DNA of 6,467 bases from SZUA-146 sp963922815 (GTDB lineage: Bacteria; Pseudomonadota; Gammaproteobacteria; Steroidobacterales; SZUA-146). Each line of letters starts with the position of its first letter. The first letter of the stretch is position 1. Location of the stretch: the NCBI GenBank assembly GCA_963922815.1, contig CAWUKD010000188.1, positions 1-6,467 on the forward strand, given 5' to 3'. The notes beneath the pieces are model-generated. The model made no database searches. It was not told the DNA's origin and saw only the letters and a program-made list of their open reading frames with translations. The translations under genes were made by a program, and so were the position numbers. Positions 1 to 5,727 of this stretch are shown here, piece by piece.

Positions 1-1370
1 TGCGCATACACCGGAACAAAGTCAGGTTTAATTTCGAGCGTTTTCTCAAATTCGGTCAGCGCCCGATCGACGTCTCCAAGATAGATATAGTCCTGAGCGA
101 CGTTCGTGGTAATGATAGGTGACAGCGGATCGAGCTTCTGCGCGACAAGATGCTGATCGAGCGCGTTCTGGTAGCGGCCTTCATTGAGCAGCATGATGCC
201 GTACCAGTGCCGCGCCAGCGTGTTGTTGGGGTTAAGCCGAATGGCTTCTTTATACGCGGCTTCCGAGCCTGCGCTGTCATTGTTATATCCGCGCAGGTCC
301 GCAAGCACCACATGAGCGTTGGAGAGTTCACCGTTTAGCTCCAGTGCCCGCTGGACAAGCGGCATGGCTTTGCCGAGCATGTCTTCCAGTGGCACATTGC
401 TGTAGCTGTACTGCAGGTTATGCGTAAGCGCCATTGCCGCATAGGCTTCGGCGTACTGCGGGTCGAGATCGATGGCCTGCTGAAAATATTCGAGCGCTTC
501 GGTCAGTGCTGTACTGGTGCGTTCGGCCAGGCGCTGTTGTCCAAGCAGGTAGAAGCGATAGGCTTCTGTGGACTGGGTCGGCACGCTTTCAAGACGCTTG
601 TCTTCCTGAAGTGACAGCGCGACTTTCAGCTCATTGGCGACGGCCAGTGCGATGTCGCGCTGCAGGGAAAATAGCTGCCGGGCGTTAAAGGTTTCTTTGT
701 ACGTCTTCGACCAAAGTGGTGAATCTGACTTGACGTCAATCAACCTGACGCTGATCTGTATCATCTCGCCGGCCAGCTGCACGCTGCCCTCCATGATTTT
801 GTCAGCACCGAGCTGGGCCCCGATTTCACCGATGGTTGACTGGCTGTTGCTAAAGCTTAAAACCGACGTACGGGATATTACCCGCAGCGGGCTCAGCTGT
901 GACAGCGTGCCGAGCAGGTCGTGATGCAGTCCTTCGACGAATCCGTTGTCAGGGGTGGTGGACGAAATATTGGTCAGCGGCAGCACGGCGAGCACATTCA
1001 CTTCCGGTGCTTCCGGCGTTGCAGAGTCTTTGGTCGTGCCGATATAGAGCAAGGAGGCGACCAGTGCGGCGGCGAGGATGCCGATGACCATGAAATCGAG
1101 ACTGCGACCGTCGTCGAGTTCGATATCCTCGTCTTCCCCGGCTTCGCGTGCGATTCCATGTGTGCTGAACGAATAAAACCATGACAGGGTCATAGACACA
1201 GGGAAGCCAAGTGCCAGCGCAATGAGCGTGTACTGCATGAAACGTTCTGTGAGCCCGATTGCAGGGCCCACGACAGAGATTACCTGAACAATTAGCCACG
1301 CCACGACCAGATAGGAAACCGCCGCTCTGAATACGCGGCGCCGTTTGAGTTCGCGAATGAACTTACCCAA
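1..1370 (-). CDS. Membrane-anchored TolB-like/TPR protein, N-terminal 456 residues (C-terminus beyond window)
   Basis: The frame stays open from a TTG at 1370-1368 to the left window edge, so the C-terminus is missing. A basic N-terminus (GKFIRELKRRRVFRA) is followed by hydrophobic segments at about residues 15-34, 46-65 and 92-110, with an acidic stretch (EAGEDEDIELDDG, 76-88) between the second and third. Residues 123-250 match the TolB N-terminal/FlgO-like domain of adenylate-cyclase-like and CadC-like TPR proteins: VLAVLPLTNIS at 126-136, VISRTSVLSF at 164-173, IMEGSVQLAG at 192-201, LWSKTYKE at 219-226. From about 268 there are tetratricopeptide repeats, with typical ends such as AIDLDPQYAEAY (299-310) and AIRLNPNN (376-383). 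By the positive-inside rule the TolB-like and TPR parts should lie outside the cytoplasm; this is inferred. The likely role is a protein-protein scaffold in the envelope, but the exact function is unknown. The start is uncertain: a better Shine-Dalgarno/ATG pair lies just upstream in another frame. It is divergent from dbpA. Confidence 0.88.
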   Translation of the reverse strand, partial: MGKFIRELKRRRVFRAAVSYLVVAWLIVQVISVVGPAIGLTERFMQYTLIALALGFPVSMTLSWFYSFSTHGIAREAGEDEDIELDDGRSLDFMVIGILAAALVASLLYIGTTKDSATPEAPEVNVLAVLPLTNISSTTPDNGFVEGLHHDLLGTLSQLSPLRVISRTSVLSFSNSQSTIGEIGAQLGADKIMEGSVQLAGEMIQISVRLIDVKSDSPLWSKTYKETFNARQLFSLQRDIALAVANELKVALSLQEDKRLESVPTQSTEAYRFYLLGQQRLAERTSTALTEALEYFQQAIDLDPQYAEAYAAMALTHNLQYSYSNVPLEDMLGKAMPLVQRALELNGELSNAHVVLADLRGYNNDSAGSEAAYKEAIRLNPNNTLARHWYGIMLLNEGRYQNALDQHLVAQKLDPLSPIITTNVAQDYIYLGDVDRALTEFEKTLEIKPDFVPVYA

Positions 1371-1392
1371 AATCTGACCTGCCTGATTTCAT
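1363..1392 (-). other. Nine-codon frame with strong Shine-Dalgarno overlapping the TolB-like/TPR gene start
   Basis: On the minus strand AGGAG (1402-1398) stands five bases before an ATG (1392-1390). That ATG opens a nine-codon frame (MKSGRSDFG) ending in TAA at 1365-1363, inside the first codons of the TolB-like/TPR gene in a different phase. It could be a leader peptide coupled to the TTG start. Alternatively, it is the true start of the large gene separated from it by a one-base frameshift in the TTTT run (1372-1369). Removing one T would join the ATG directly to GKFIRELKRRR. The sequence alone does not decide between these. Confidence 0.35.
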
Positions 1393-1417
1393 GGGAACTC
1401 CTGAATTTGTAGCGGTT

Positions 1418-1447
1418 ACTTTACCTGTACAGCCTGTGGGCTGACAA
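1418..1447 (-). promoter_or_regulatory. Candidate sigma-70 promoter of the TolB-like/TPR gene
   Basis: On the minus strand TTGTCA (1447-1442) has five of six matches to the -35 consensus. After an 18-base spacer comes TAAAGT (1423-1418), with four of six matches to the -10 consensus. This would place the transcript start near 1411, about 40 bases before the TTG start and just upstream of the AGGAG at 1402-1398. The position is sensible but the match is modest, and such pairs occur by chance. Confidence 0.28.
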
Positions 1448-1630
1448 CAAGTTGCCTGGTTTGACGCTGTGTGAGCTAGAAACCGGGTCAAGAGACGCTG
1501 CTGTAAACGGCACGCACCATAATCGGAGCAAGGGGCAAGTGATCTGGTCTATCAAGTTGGCCCGAATTGCTGCAGACTCGATCTTTAACAAGGGGTTGCT
1601 ACGTTGAAGCGCTTCGGCTTTTGTTCTGCC

Positions 1631-1646
1631 CCGATTGATGAATCGG
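1631..1646 (+). repeat. Short inverted repeat (hairpin) in the dbpA leader
   Basis: CCGATT (1631-1636) and AATCGG (1641-1646) form a perfect six-base-pair stem with a GATG loop. It lies about 35 bases before the dbpA Shine-Dalgarno and is followed by CAAAA rather than a T-run, so it is not a standard terminator. A second palindrome, GAAGCGCTTC (1606-1615), lies just upstream. Together they suggest a structured 5' leader, but stems this short often occur by chance. Confidence 0.35.
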
Positions 1647-1681
1647 CAAAACCGAGTGTCCGCGTGCCGCCGCCACGAATC

Positions 1682-1685
1682 GAGG
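1682..1685 (+). promoter_or_regulatory. dbpA ribosome binding site supporting a TTG start
   Basis: GAGG at 1682-1685, extending to GAGGT, stands seven bases before the TTG at 1693. The frame is open upstream only to a TGA at 1636-1638 and contains no ATG there. The first in-frame ATG downstream is codon 27, inside the conserved Q-motif region. The TTG is therefore the best start. Confidence 0.6.
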
Positions 1686-1692
1686 TAATATT

Positions 1693-3081
1693 TTGAGTCT
1701 CTCACAGTTTGCGAATCTTGAGCTTGGCGACGCCTTGCTGAACAACCTGGAGTCGCTGGGCTATCTTGAAATGACTGAAATACAGTCACGGAGTCTGCCG
1801 CACATACTTGAAGGCAAGGATGTCATCGCTCAGGCCATGACCGGTTCCGGCAAGACCGCGGCGTTTGGCCTTGGCGTGCTCAAGTTACTCGAGCTCAAAA
1901 AGTTTCATGTGCAGACGCTCGTGTTATGCCCGACGCGCGAACTTGCAGACCAGGTTGCCAAAGAGCTGCGACGGCTTGCCCGCAGCCTGCCCAACGTAAA
2001 GATTCTGACGCTGTGTGGCGGTATGCCGTTGGGCCCGCAGATTGGATCGCTCGAACATGGTGCCCATATTGTGGTCGGTACGCCGGGCCGCGTCGCCGCG
2101 CACTTGCGTAAAAAGACGTTAAAGCTCGATGGGTTGAAACGACTGGTGCTTGACGAAGCCGATCGAATGCTCGACATGGGTTTTCAGGAAGAAGTTGACA
2201 GCATCATCGACAGTCTGCCGAAAAAACGCCAGACGCTGCTGTTCAGCGCCACGTTTCCGGATGAAATCAAACGGGTGGCTGAGCGCGTTATGCGTGATCC
2301 ACTCACCGTAACAGCGCTCGATGCGCATGACGACACCAGTATTCGGCAGTTTTTTCACGAAGTGGATGCCCGCACACCACGGATGACGGCTTTGAAACTG
2401 TTGTTGTTAAAGCATCGACCTGAGTCGGCGCTCGTTTTTTGCAACACGCGCAACGAAAGCCGCGAGGTGCTTGAAGAATTGAAAGTGTCGGGATTCAGCG
2501 CGGTTACCCTTCACGGGGAAATGGAGCAAAAAGAGCGCGACGAAACGCTTGTGCTGTTTTCGAACAAATCGGTGTCGGTGATGGTGGCGACCGATGTAGC
2601 GGCTCGAGGGATCGATGTGCATGAGCTCGATCTGGTGATTAATTTTCATCTGGCCAACGATGTCGAAGTGCATGTGCACAGGGTAGGACGTACCGGCAGG
2701 GCGGGTAGCCAGGGGCTGGCGTGCACGCTGTACAAGAAAAACGAGCAGTACCGGCTGGACAAGCTTGCGGCGTTCTTGGAGACGGACCTGCGTGCTTCGC
2801 CCTTGCCGTCCAGTCAGTTATTAAACGAGCCGCCACAGCAGCCGGATATGGTGACGCTGAAAATTGACGGGGGCCGCAAACAGAAAGTACGACCCGGCGA
2901 TATCCTGGGTGCGTTGACCGGTTCGGGCGCTGTTCGCGGCAGTGACGTAGGCAAAATCGACATTTTTGACATGCGTGCTTACGTTGCTGTGCAGCGCGGT
3001 TCCGCCAAAGCTGCATTGCGCAAACTGGTTAATGGTAAGCTGAAGGGGCGCTCATTCAGAGTTCGGCGTGTTCATAGCTAA
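1693..3081 (+). CDS. dbpA: ATP-dependent RNA helicase DbpA
   Basis: This cytoplasmic DEAD-box RNA helicase of 462 residues is close in length to the E. coli protein (about 457). DbpA family members bind hairpin 92 of 23S rRNA through a C-terminal domain and use ATP to remodel RNA during assembly of the large ribosomal subunit. All helicase motifs are visible: Q-motif glutamine at 31, motif I AMTGSGKT (48-55), PTREL (80-84), TPGR (130-133), DEAD (154-157), SAT (185-187), ALVFCNT (246-252), ATDVAARGID (299-308) and HRVGRTGR (329-336). The DbpA RNA-binding domain spans about 386-460. It is recognised by the IDGGRKQKVRPGDILGALTG stretch and its basic end (KLKGRSFRVRRV), which separates DbpA from other DEAD-box helicases. 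No motif residue is missing. The start is TTG, supported by GAGG seven bases upstream and by alignment to the family. The next gene begins 14 bases after the stop, suggesting one transcript. Confidence 0.97.
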   Translation: MSLSQFANLELGDALLNNLESLGYLEMTEIQSRSLPHILEGKDVIAQAMTGSGKTAAFGLGVLKLLELKKFHVQTLVLCPTRELADQVAKELRRLARSLPNVKILTLCGGMPLGPQIGSLEHGAHIVVGTPGRVAAHLRKKTLKLDGLKRLVLDEADRMLDMGFQEEVDSIIDSLPKKRQTLLFSATFPDEIKRVAERVMRDPLTVTALDAHDDTSIRQFFHEVDARTPRMTALKLLLLKHRPESALVFCNTRNESREVLEELKVSGFSAVTLHGEMEQKERDETLVLFSNKSVSVMVATDVAARGIDVHELDLVINFHLANDVEVHVHRVGRTGRAGSQGLACTLYKKNEQYRLDKLAAFLETDLRASPLPSSQLLNEPPQQPDMVTLKIDGGRKQKVRPGDILGALTGSGAVRGSDVGKIDIFDMRAYVAVQRGSAKAALRKLVNGKLKGRSFRVRRVHS

Positions 3082-3085
3082 GGAG
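3080..3085 (+). promoter_or_regulatory. Ribosome binding site of the repeat protein, overlapping the dbpA stop
   Basis: AAGGAG begins within the dbpA TAA stop codon (3079-3081) and lies ten bases before the ATG at 3096. Ribosomes finishing dbpA would cover this site, so expression of the two genes is probably linked. The overlap is seen; the coupling is inferred. Confidence 0.65.
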
Positions 3086-3095
3086 CCGGCATCGC

Positions 3096-5276
3096 ATGAA
3101 CAAAGCAGTAGTTGTCACGACAATGATCGTGATCGGTGCGCTTGGGTTTGGCGTGGGGCGATGGTCGCTTCAGGCTGATCGCCCGGCGGTATTGACGACT
3201 TCGGGCGGGAACGATTCGGTAGCCTACGAATACCAGCGTGAACCCCCCTCGATAAGCCAGTCCGAGGCGCTGGATCATCGGGCATCCAATTACGCGCAGC
3301 TCAAAAAAGTTGATGCGGTACTGGAACTGCCCTCGGATTTCTCGCAGACAGAAGCACTCTACGCTCTGGCAGGCCGCGCCAGCCAGGCCGAGCTCGAAAC
3401 ACTGATTCTCGAGTCGGTTGATATCATCAATCGATACGACCGCTCTGCGGCGATTCAAATTCTGTTTTCACGATATGCTGAGCTGGCCCCTGACGATGCC
3501 GTCGATTTTCTGGTCAGCATGAAGCTGGACATCGATGACCAGGTATTTGGCGCACTGTTCGAAGCGTGGACGAAAGCTGATCTCAATGGCGCCGTTGCAG
3601 GCGCCAATCGTCTTACCAATACCCGGCAGCGCAAGCGAGCCAGTCACGCGATTTTAACCACAACCTCACGATATCATCAGGGACTGCTTGATCAGGTTGC
3701 TGCAGATCTTAAGAGCAGCCATGCTCTGGAGTACATTCGCAGTGAAGCCATTGCCATACGCGCCAACAGCGACCCGCAGCGGGCCATGCAGGAAGCGCTG
3801 GCCAGTGAAAACTCGCAGTCTCGCTGGAGTGCCGTGGTTCGTGTCGCGCGGGTTTGGGCAAGACAGGACCCGGCCGCGGCCCTGCAATATTCAGCTGGGA
3901 TATCCAATCAAAACATGCGCGATCAATTTGTCAATCAGGTGTTGAATCGATGGGTCGAGGATGATCCTCTGCAGGCTATGCAATACATTAACGCTCACCC
4001 GAATGAACAGGAGCGGAATCAAATGTTGCAGAGCAGCCTCAGCATTTATGCTCAATCGCAGCCCGGTGACGCACTGTTGATCGCCCAGGGTTTGTCCGGT
4101 AACGCCAAAACCATGGCGCTACAGCAGGTGCTGGGCCAGTGGGCTCAGGATGACATCGATTCTGCCATGGGGGCGATTAATTCGCTGGATAATCGAATAC
4201 AACGCGGAAACCTGATCTCAATGGTTGGGCAGACGCTGTCGCAACGGGATCCGACCAAAGCGCTGGCCTGGCTTGATGCGTTGGACAGCGATTCCCGAAC
4301 GAATCAACTGGCGACCGTCCTGCCTCAGTTAGCCCACCATGATCCAAGAAGAGCGCTTGAATATGTCATGGCGAATATGCCTGACGGCACGCGGTCGCAA
4401 ACGATGACACAGGTTATGCGGGTGGCGATGATGACCGATCCGGTCGTGGCTCAGGATTACCTCAATCAGCTGCCAGACAGTGAGCAGCGCCATCAATTGT
4501 ATGAGCAGTTGGCAGGTCATGTGAGCCGTCAAGGGGCCGACGCGACGTTACAGTGGATCGGGACGCTGGGCGGGAGCTCGAAAACTCACGCGATCAAAGG
4601 CGCCGCACAGGCTTTAGCTTCCGGCGACCCGCAGGCTTCGGCGTCTTTGATTGCTCAGTTGCCGGAGCACGCCGTGGCCGATGTGCTGCATTCGGTCAGT
4701 TCCAATATGGGTTATCGGGATCCGGGCTCGGCACTGGTATGGCTTGAACAGTTCAACGGTCGTGCCGGATACGACACGGCATTGCAGGGCGTGATTCAGA
4801 CGGTCGCGCGCACGGATCCTCAACAGGCGCTGACGCTGTCGATGAAACTGCAGGGAGAGAATCGGAGCTCGGTAACGCAGATGGCGGTTGGTCGGTGGTC
4901 GAGTACTGACCCGGCCGGGGCAGCTGGTTGGGCAAGCCGCGCTGACCCGGCGGTTCGAAGCGCAGCGATTCAGGGCGTGGCACAAAGCTGGGTTCAGTCG
5001 GATCCTGTATCTGCGGAGCGCTGGATTGTCAGTCTGCCCGACGGAGAGGGCAAGGATCAGGCGTTGATTGCGCTGGCCGGAACCGCAAACGACCCCGGCC
5101 GGCTGTCCGGCTTTATCGGCTCGATGTCGTCCGATGAGCTTCGCGTCCAGGCAATTACCATGGCATATGCCGGATTGCTAAGAAGACAGGGCGAACAGTC
5201 TGCCAGCGACTTTCTCGATCGCGTAGGCGCCGATGTCGCTCTGCGCGACCAGTTGAGTCGACAAGACTGGCGCTAA
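3096..5276 (+). CDS. Membrane-anchored alpha-solenoid protein of about 19 repeats with a D-P signature; function unknown
   Basis: This protein has 726 residues. A lysine at position 3 followed by a hydrophobic stretch (about 4-22) looks like an uncleaved signal anchor, with the rest outside the cytoplasm. A weak cleavage site after SLQA (24-27) is possible. From about residue 118 to 710 the chain consists of diverged repeats of 31-32 residues. Each has the core W/L-x3-D-P-x2-A-x2-W/Y, as in WARQDPAAALQY, WVEDDPLQAMQY, SQRDPTKALAWL and WVQSDPVSAERW. The pattern predicts two helices per repeat stacked into a superhelix, like TPR, Sel1 or HEAT proteins but with a shorter unit than the 34-residue TPR. 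There are no catalytic motifs and no obvious metal site. Similar D-P repeat proteins occur, as I recall, in Planctomycetes and Verrucomicrobia, mostly unannotated. It probably acts as an envelope scaffold or binding protein; that is inference. It follows dbpA by 14 bases with AAGGAG ten bases before the ATG. Confidence 0.9.
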   Translation: MNKAVVVTTMIVIGALGFGVGRWSLQADRPAVLTTSGGNDSVAYEYQREPPSISQSEALDHRASNYAQLKKVDAVLELPSDFSQTEALYALAGRASQAELETLILESVDIINRYDRSAAIQILFSRYAELAPDDAVDFLVSMKLDIDDQVFGALFEAWTKADLNGAVAGANRLTNTRQRKRASHAILTTTSRYHQGLLDQVAADLKSSHALEYIRSEAIAIRANSDPQRAMQEALASENSQSRWSAVVRVARVWARQDPAAALQYSAGISNQNMRDQFVNQVLNRWVEDDPLQAMQYINAHPNEQERNQMLQSSLSIYAQSQPGDALLIAQGLSGNAKTMALQQVLGQWAQDDIDSAMGAINSLDNRIQRGNLISMVGQTLSQRDPTKALAWLDALDSDSRTNQLATVLPQLAHHDPRRALEYVMANMPDGTRSQTMTQVMRVAMMTDPVVAQDYLNQLPDSEQRHQLYEQLAGHVSRQGADATLQWIGTLGGSSKTHAIKGAAQALASGDPQASASLIAQLPEHAVADVLHSVSSNMGYRDPGSALVWLEQFNGRAGYDTALQGVIQTVARTDPQQALTLSMKLQGENRSSVTQMAVGRWSSTDPAGAAGWASRADPAVRSAAIQGVAQSWVQSDPVSAERWIVSLPDGEGKDQALIALAGTANDPGRLSGFIGSMSSDELRVQAITMAYAGLLRRQGEQSASDFLDRVGADVALRDQLSRQDWR
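3447..5234 (+). repeat. Array of about 19 protein-level repeats, mean period 31.6 residues (about 95 bases)
   Basis: Aligning on the D of the D-P motif (or its equivalent) gives anchors at residues 131, 162, 194, 226, 258, 290, 322, 353, 385, 416, 448, 480, 511, 542, 574, 605, 636, 666 and 699 of the 3096-5276 protein. Every interval is 30-33 residues. The clearest D-P copies are at 226, 258, 290, 385, 416, 448, 511, 542, 574, 605, 636 and 666. Weaker copies are SQPGDAL (321-327), DDIDSAM (352-358) and QGADATL (479-485). The first three and the last are recognised mainly by spacing. At the DNA level the copies have diverged, so this is an old expansion rather than a recent tandem duplication. 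Confidence 0.8.
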
Positions 5277-5355
5277 AATCGCCATACAGGTAAAAATCCG
5301 GATTCCCCGTTCGTCTTGTCAATGAAGGAGCCACAAAGGCTTCAAATTACAAGAC
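5260..5355 (+). repeat. Three-armed inverted repeat before the DGPF gene, able to form two exclusive stems
   Basis: GACAAGAC (5260-5267, in the last codons of the solenoid gene), GTCTTGTC (5313-5320) and ACAAGAC (5349-5355) are mutually complementary. The middle arm can pair with the left arm over eight bases or with the right arm over seven, but not with both. The right arm directly abuts the AGGAG ribosome site (5356-5360) of the DGPF gene. A palindrome AATCCGGATT (5295-5304) lies between the left and middle arms. The pairing is visible; any regulatory role is inferred. Confidence 0.35.
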
Positions 5356-5360
5356 AGGAG
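5356..5360 (+). promoter_or_regulatory. Ribosome binding site fixing the DGPF gene start
   Basis: AGGAG lies six bases before the ATG at 5367. Starting there gives a protein beginning MKFALLIFDD, exactly where family members begin. In-frame upstream starts (TTG 5316, ATG 5322) have no ribosome site and would add a non-family extension. Confidence 0.75.
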
Positions 5361-5366
5361 TTAGCC

Positions 5367-5711
5367 ATGAAATTTGCACTATTGATATTTGATGACGAAT
5401 CGTTTCACGACATGTCCGAATCTGAACACGGCGAGGTGATGCTGGCGCACAAAGCATTTGCGGATGCACTCGTGGAAGCCGGAGCCATGGTCGGCGGTGA
5501 ACCGCTGGTTCGATCAAACGAAGCCGCTACGCTGTTTGGGGACGGGCGCGTTCAGGATGGCCCGTTTGCCGACAGCAAAGAGCAGCTCGGCGGTTTTTAT
5601 ATCATTGATGTATCCGGTCAGGAAGAAGCGCTTAAGTGGGCGGCGAAGATACCGTCGTCTTCTCCCAATGGCGGTGCCGTAGAAGTGCGGGCAATTCCTG
5701 ATTACGAGTAG
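5367..5711 (+). CDS. DGPF/YCII-family protein, partner of an ECF42 sigma factor
   Basis: This is a small soluble protein of 114 residues, the normal full length for the YCII-related DGPF family. It starts with the typical beta-strand MKFALLIFDD. It has a middle helix (HKAFADALVEAG, 28-39) followed by VGGEPL (42-47). The family signature DGPF lies at 64-67, leading into KEQLGGFYIIDV (71-82). The end, a helix EEALKWAAKIP (86-96) then VEVRAI (105-110), is also standard. The fold is the ferredoxin-like dimeric alpha-beta barrel; no reaction is firmly established for this branch. DGPF genes are commonly encoded beside ECF42 sigma factors, exactly as here, with the sigma gene 16 bases downstream. 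Such DGPF genes are likely targets of that sigma factor. A gap of 90 bases separates it from the upstream solenoid gene, so it may have its own promoter. Confidence 0.93.
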   Translation: MKFALLIFDDESFHDMSESEHGEVMLAHKAFADALVEAGAMVGGEPLVRSNEAATLFGDGRVQDGPFADSKEQLGGFYIIDVSGQEEALKWAAKIPSSSPNGGAVEVRAIPDYE

Positions 5712-5727
5712 TGATTAGCTACCCGTC

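Larger units (their letters stand above)
1371..1692. other. Divergent intergenic region between the TolB-like/TPR gene and dbpA
   Basis: This 322-base region holds no long convincing gene. It must carry the control signals of both divergent genes. Visible elements are the candidate minus-strand promoter (1447-1418), the leader frames on each side, a 10-base palindrome GAAGCGCTTC (1606-1615) and a hairpin-forming repeat (1631-1646). I could not find a convincing plus-strand promoter for dbpA: TTGACG at 1461-1466 has no acceptable -10 box at normal spacing. No rho-independent terminator is expected or seen between divergent genes. Confidence 0.6.
1604..1696 (+). other. Possible 30-codon leader frame ending on the dbpA start codon
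   Basis: A TTG at 1604-1606 follows AGGGG (1591-1595) by eight bases and opens a 30-codon frame starting LKRFGFCSAPIDESAK. Its TGA (1694-1696) overlaps the dbpA TTG (1693-1695) as TTGA, the layout seen in translationally coupled genes. The peptide resembles nothing I recognise and has a proline/arginine-rich end (VRVPPPRIEV). The start is non-ATG and the frame is short, so chance is a serious alternative. Confidence 0.2.

Noticed and set aside
949..1299. A 116-codon minus-strand frame inside the TolB-like/TPR gene
   Set aside because: It is an Arg/His-rich alternate phase of the real gene, which is continuous and matches its family through this stretch.
1461..1490. TTGACG as the -35 box of a dbpA promoter
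   Set aside because: No acceptable -10 sequence appears at 16-18 bases; the sequence there is cgggtc.
1421..1789. A 122-codon minus-strand open frame across the intergenic region and the dbpA start
   Set aside because: It overlaps the dbpA N-terminus antisense, has no recognisable domain and looks like low-constraint composition (Arg/Ser-rich). It is more likely a chance open frame.
5268..5284. Hairpin TGGCG / CGCCA around the solenoid stop codon as a terminator
   Set aside because: The stem is only five base pairs and no T-run follows, so it does not fit a rho-independent terminator.
5313..5345. ECF42-like promoter upstream of the DGPF gene (TGTCAA at 5317-5322 resembling a TGTCGA -35 box)
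   Set aside because: No matching -10 element is visible at 15-18 bases downstream, so the single half-match is not enough.
5316..5366. Upstream extension of the DGPF protein from TTG 5316 or ATG 5322
   Set aside because: Neither has a ribosome site, the added residues do not belong to the family, and ATG 5367 has AGGAG at ideal spacing.
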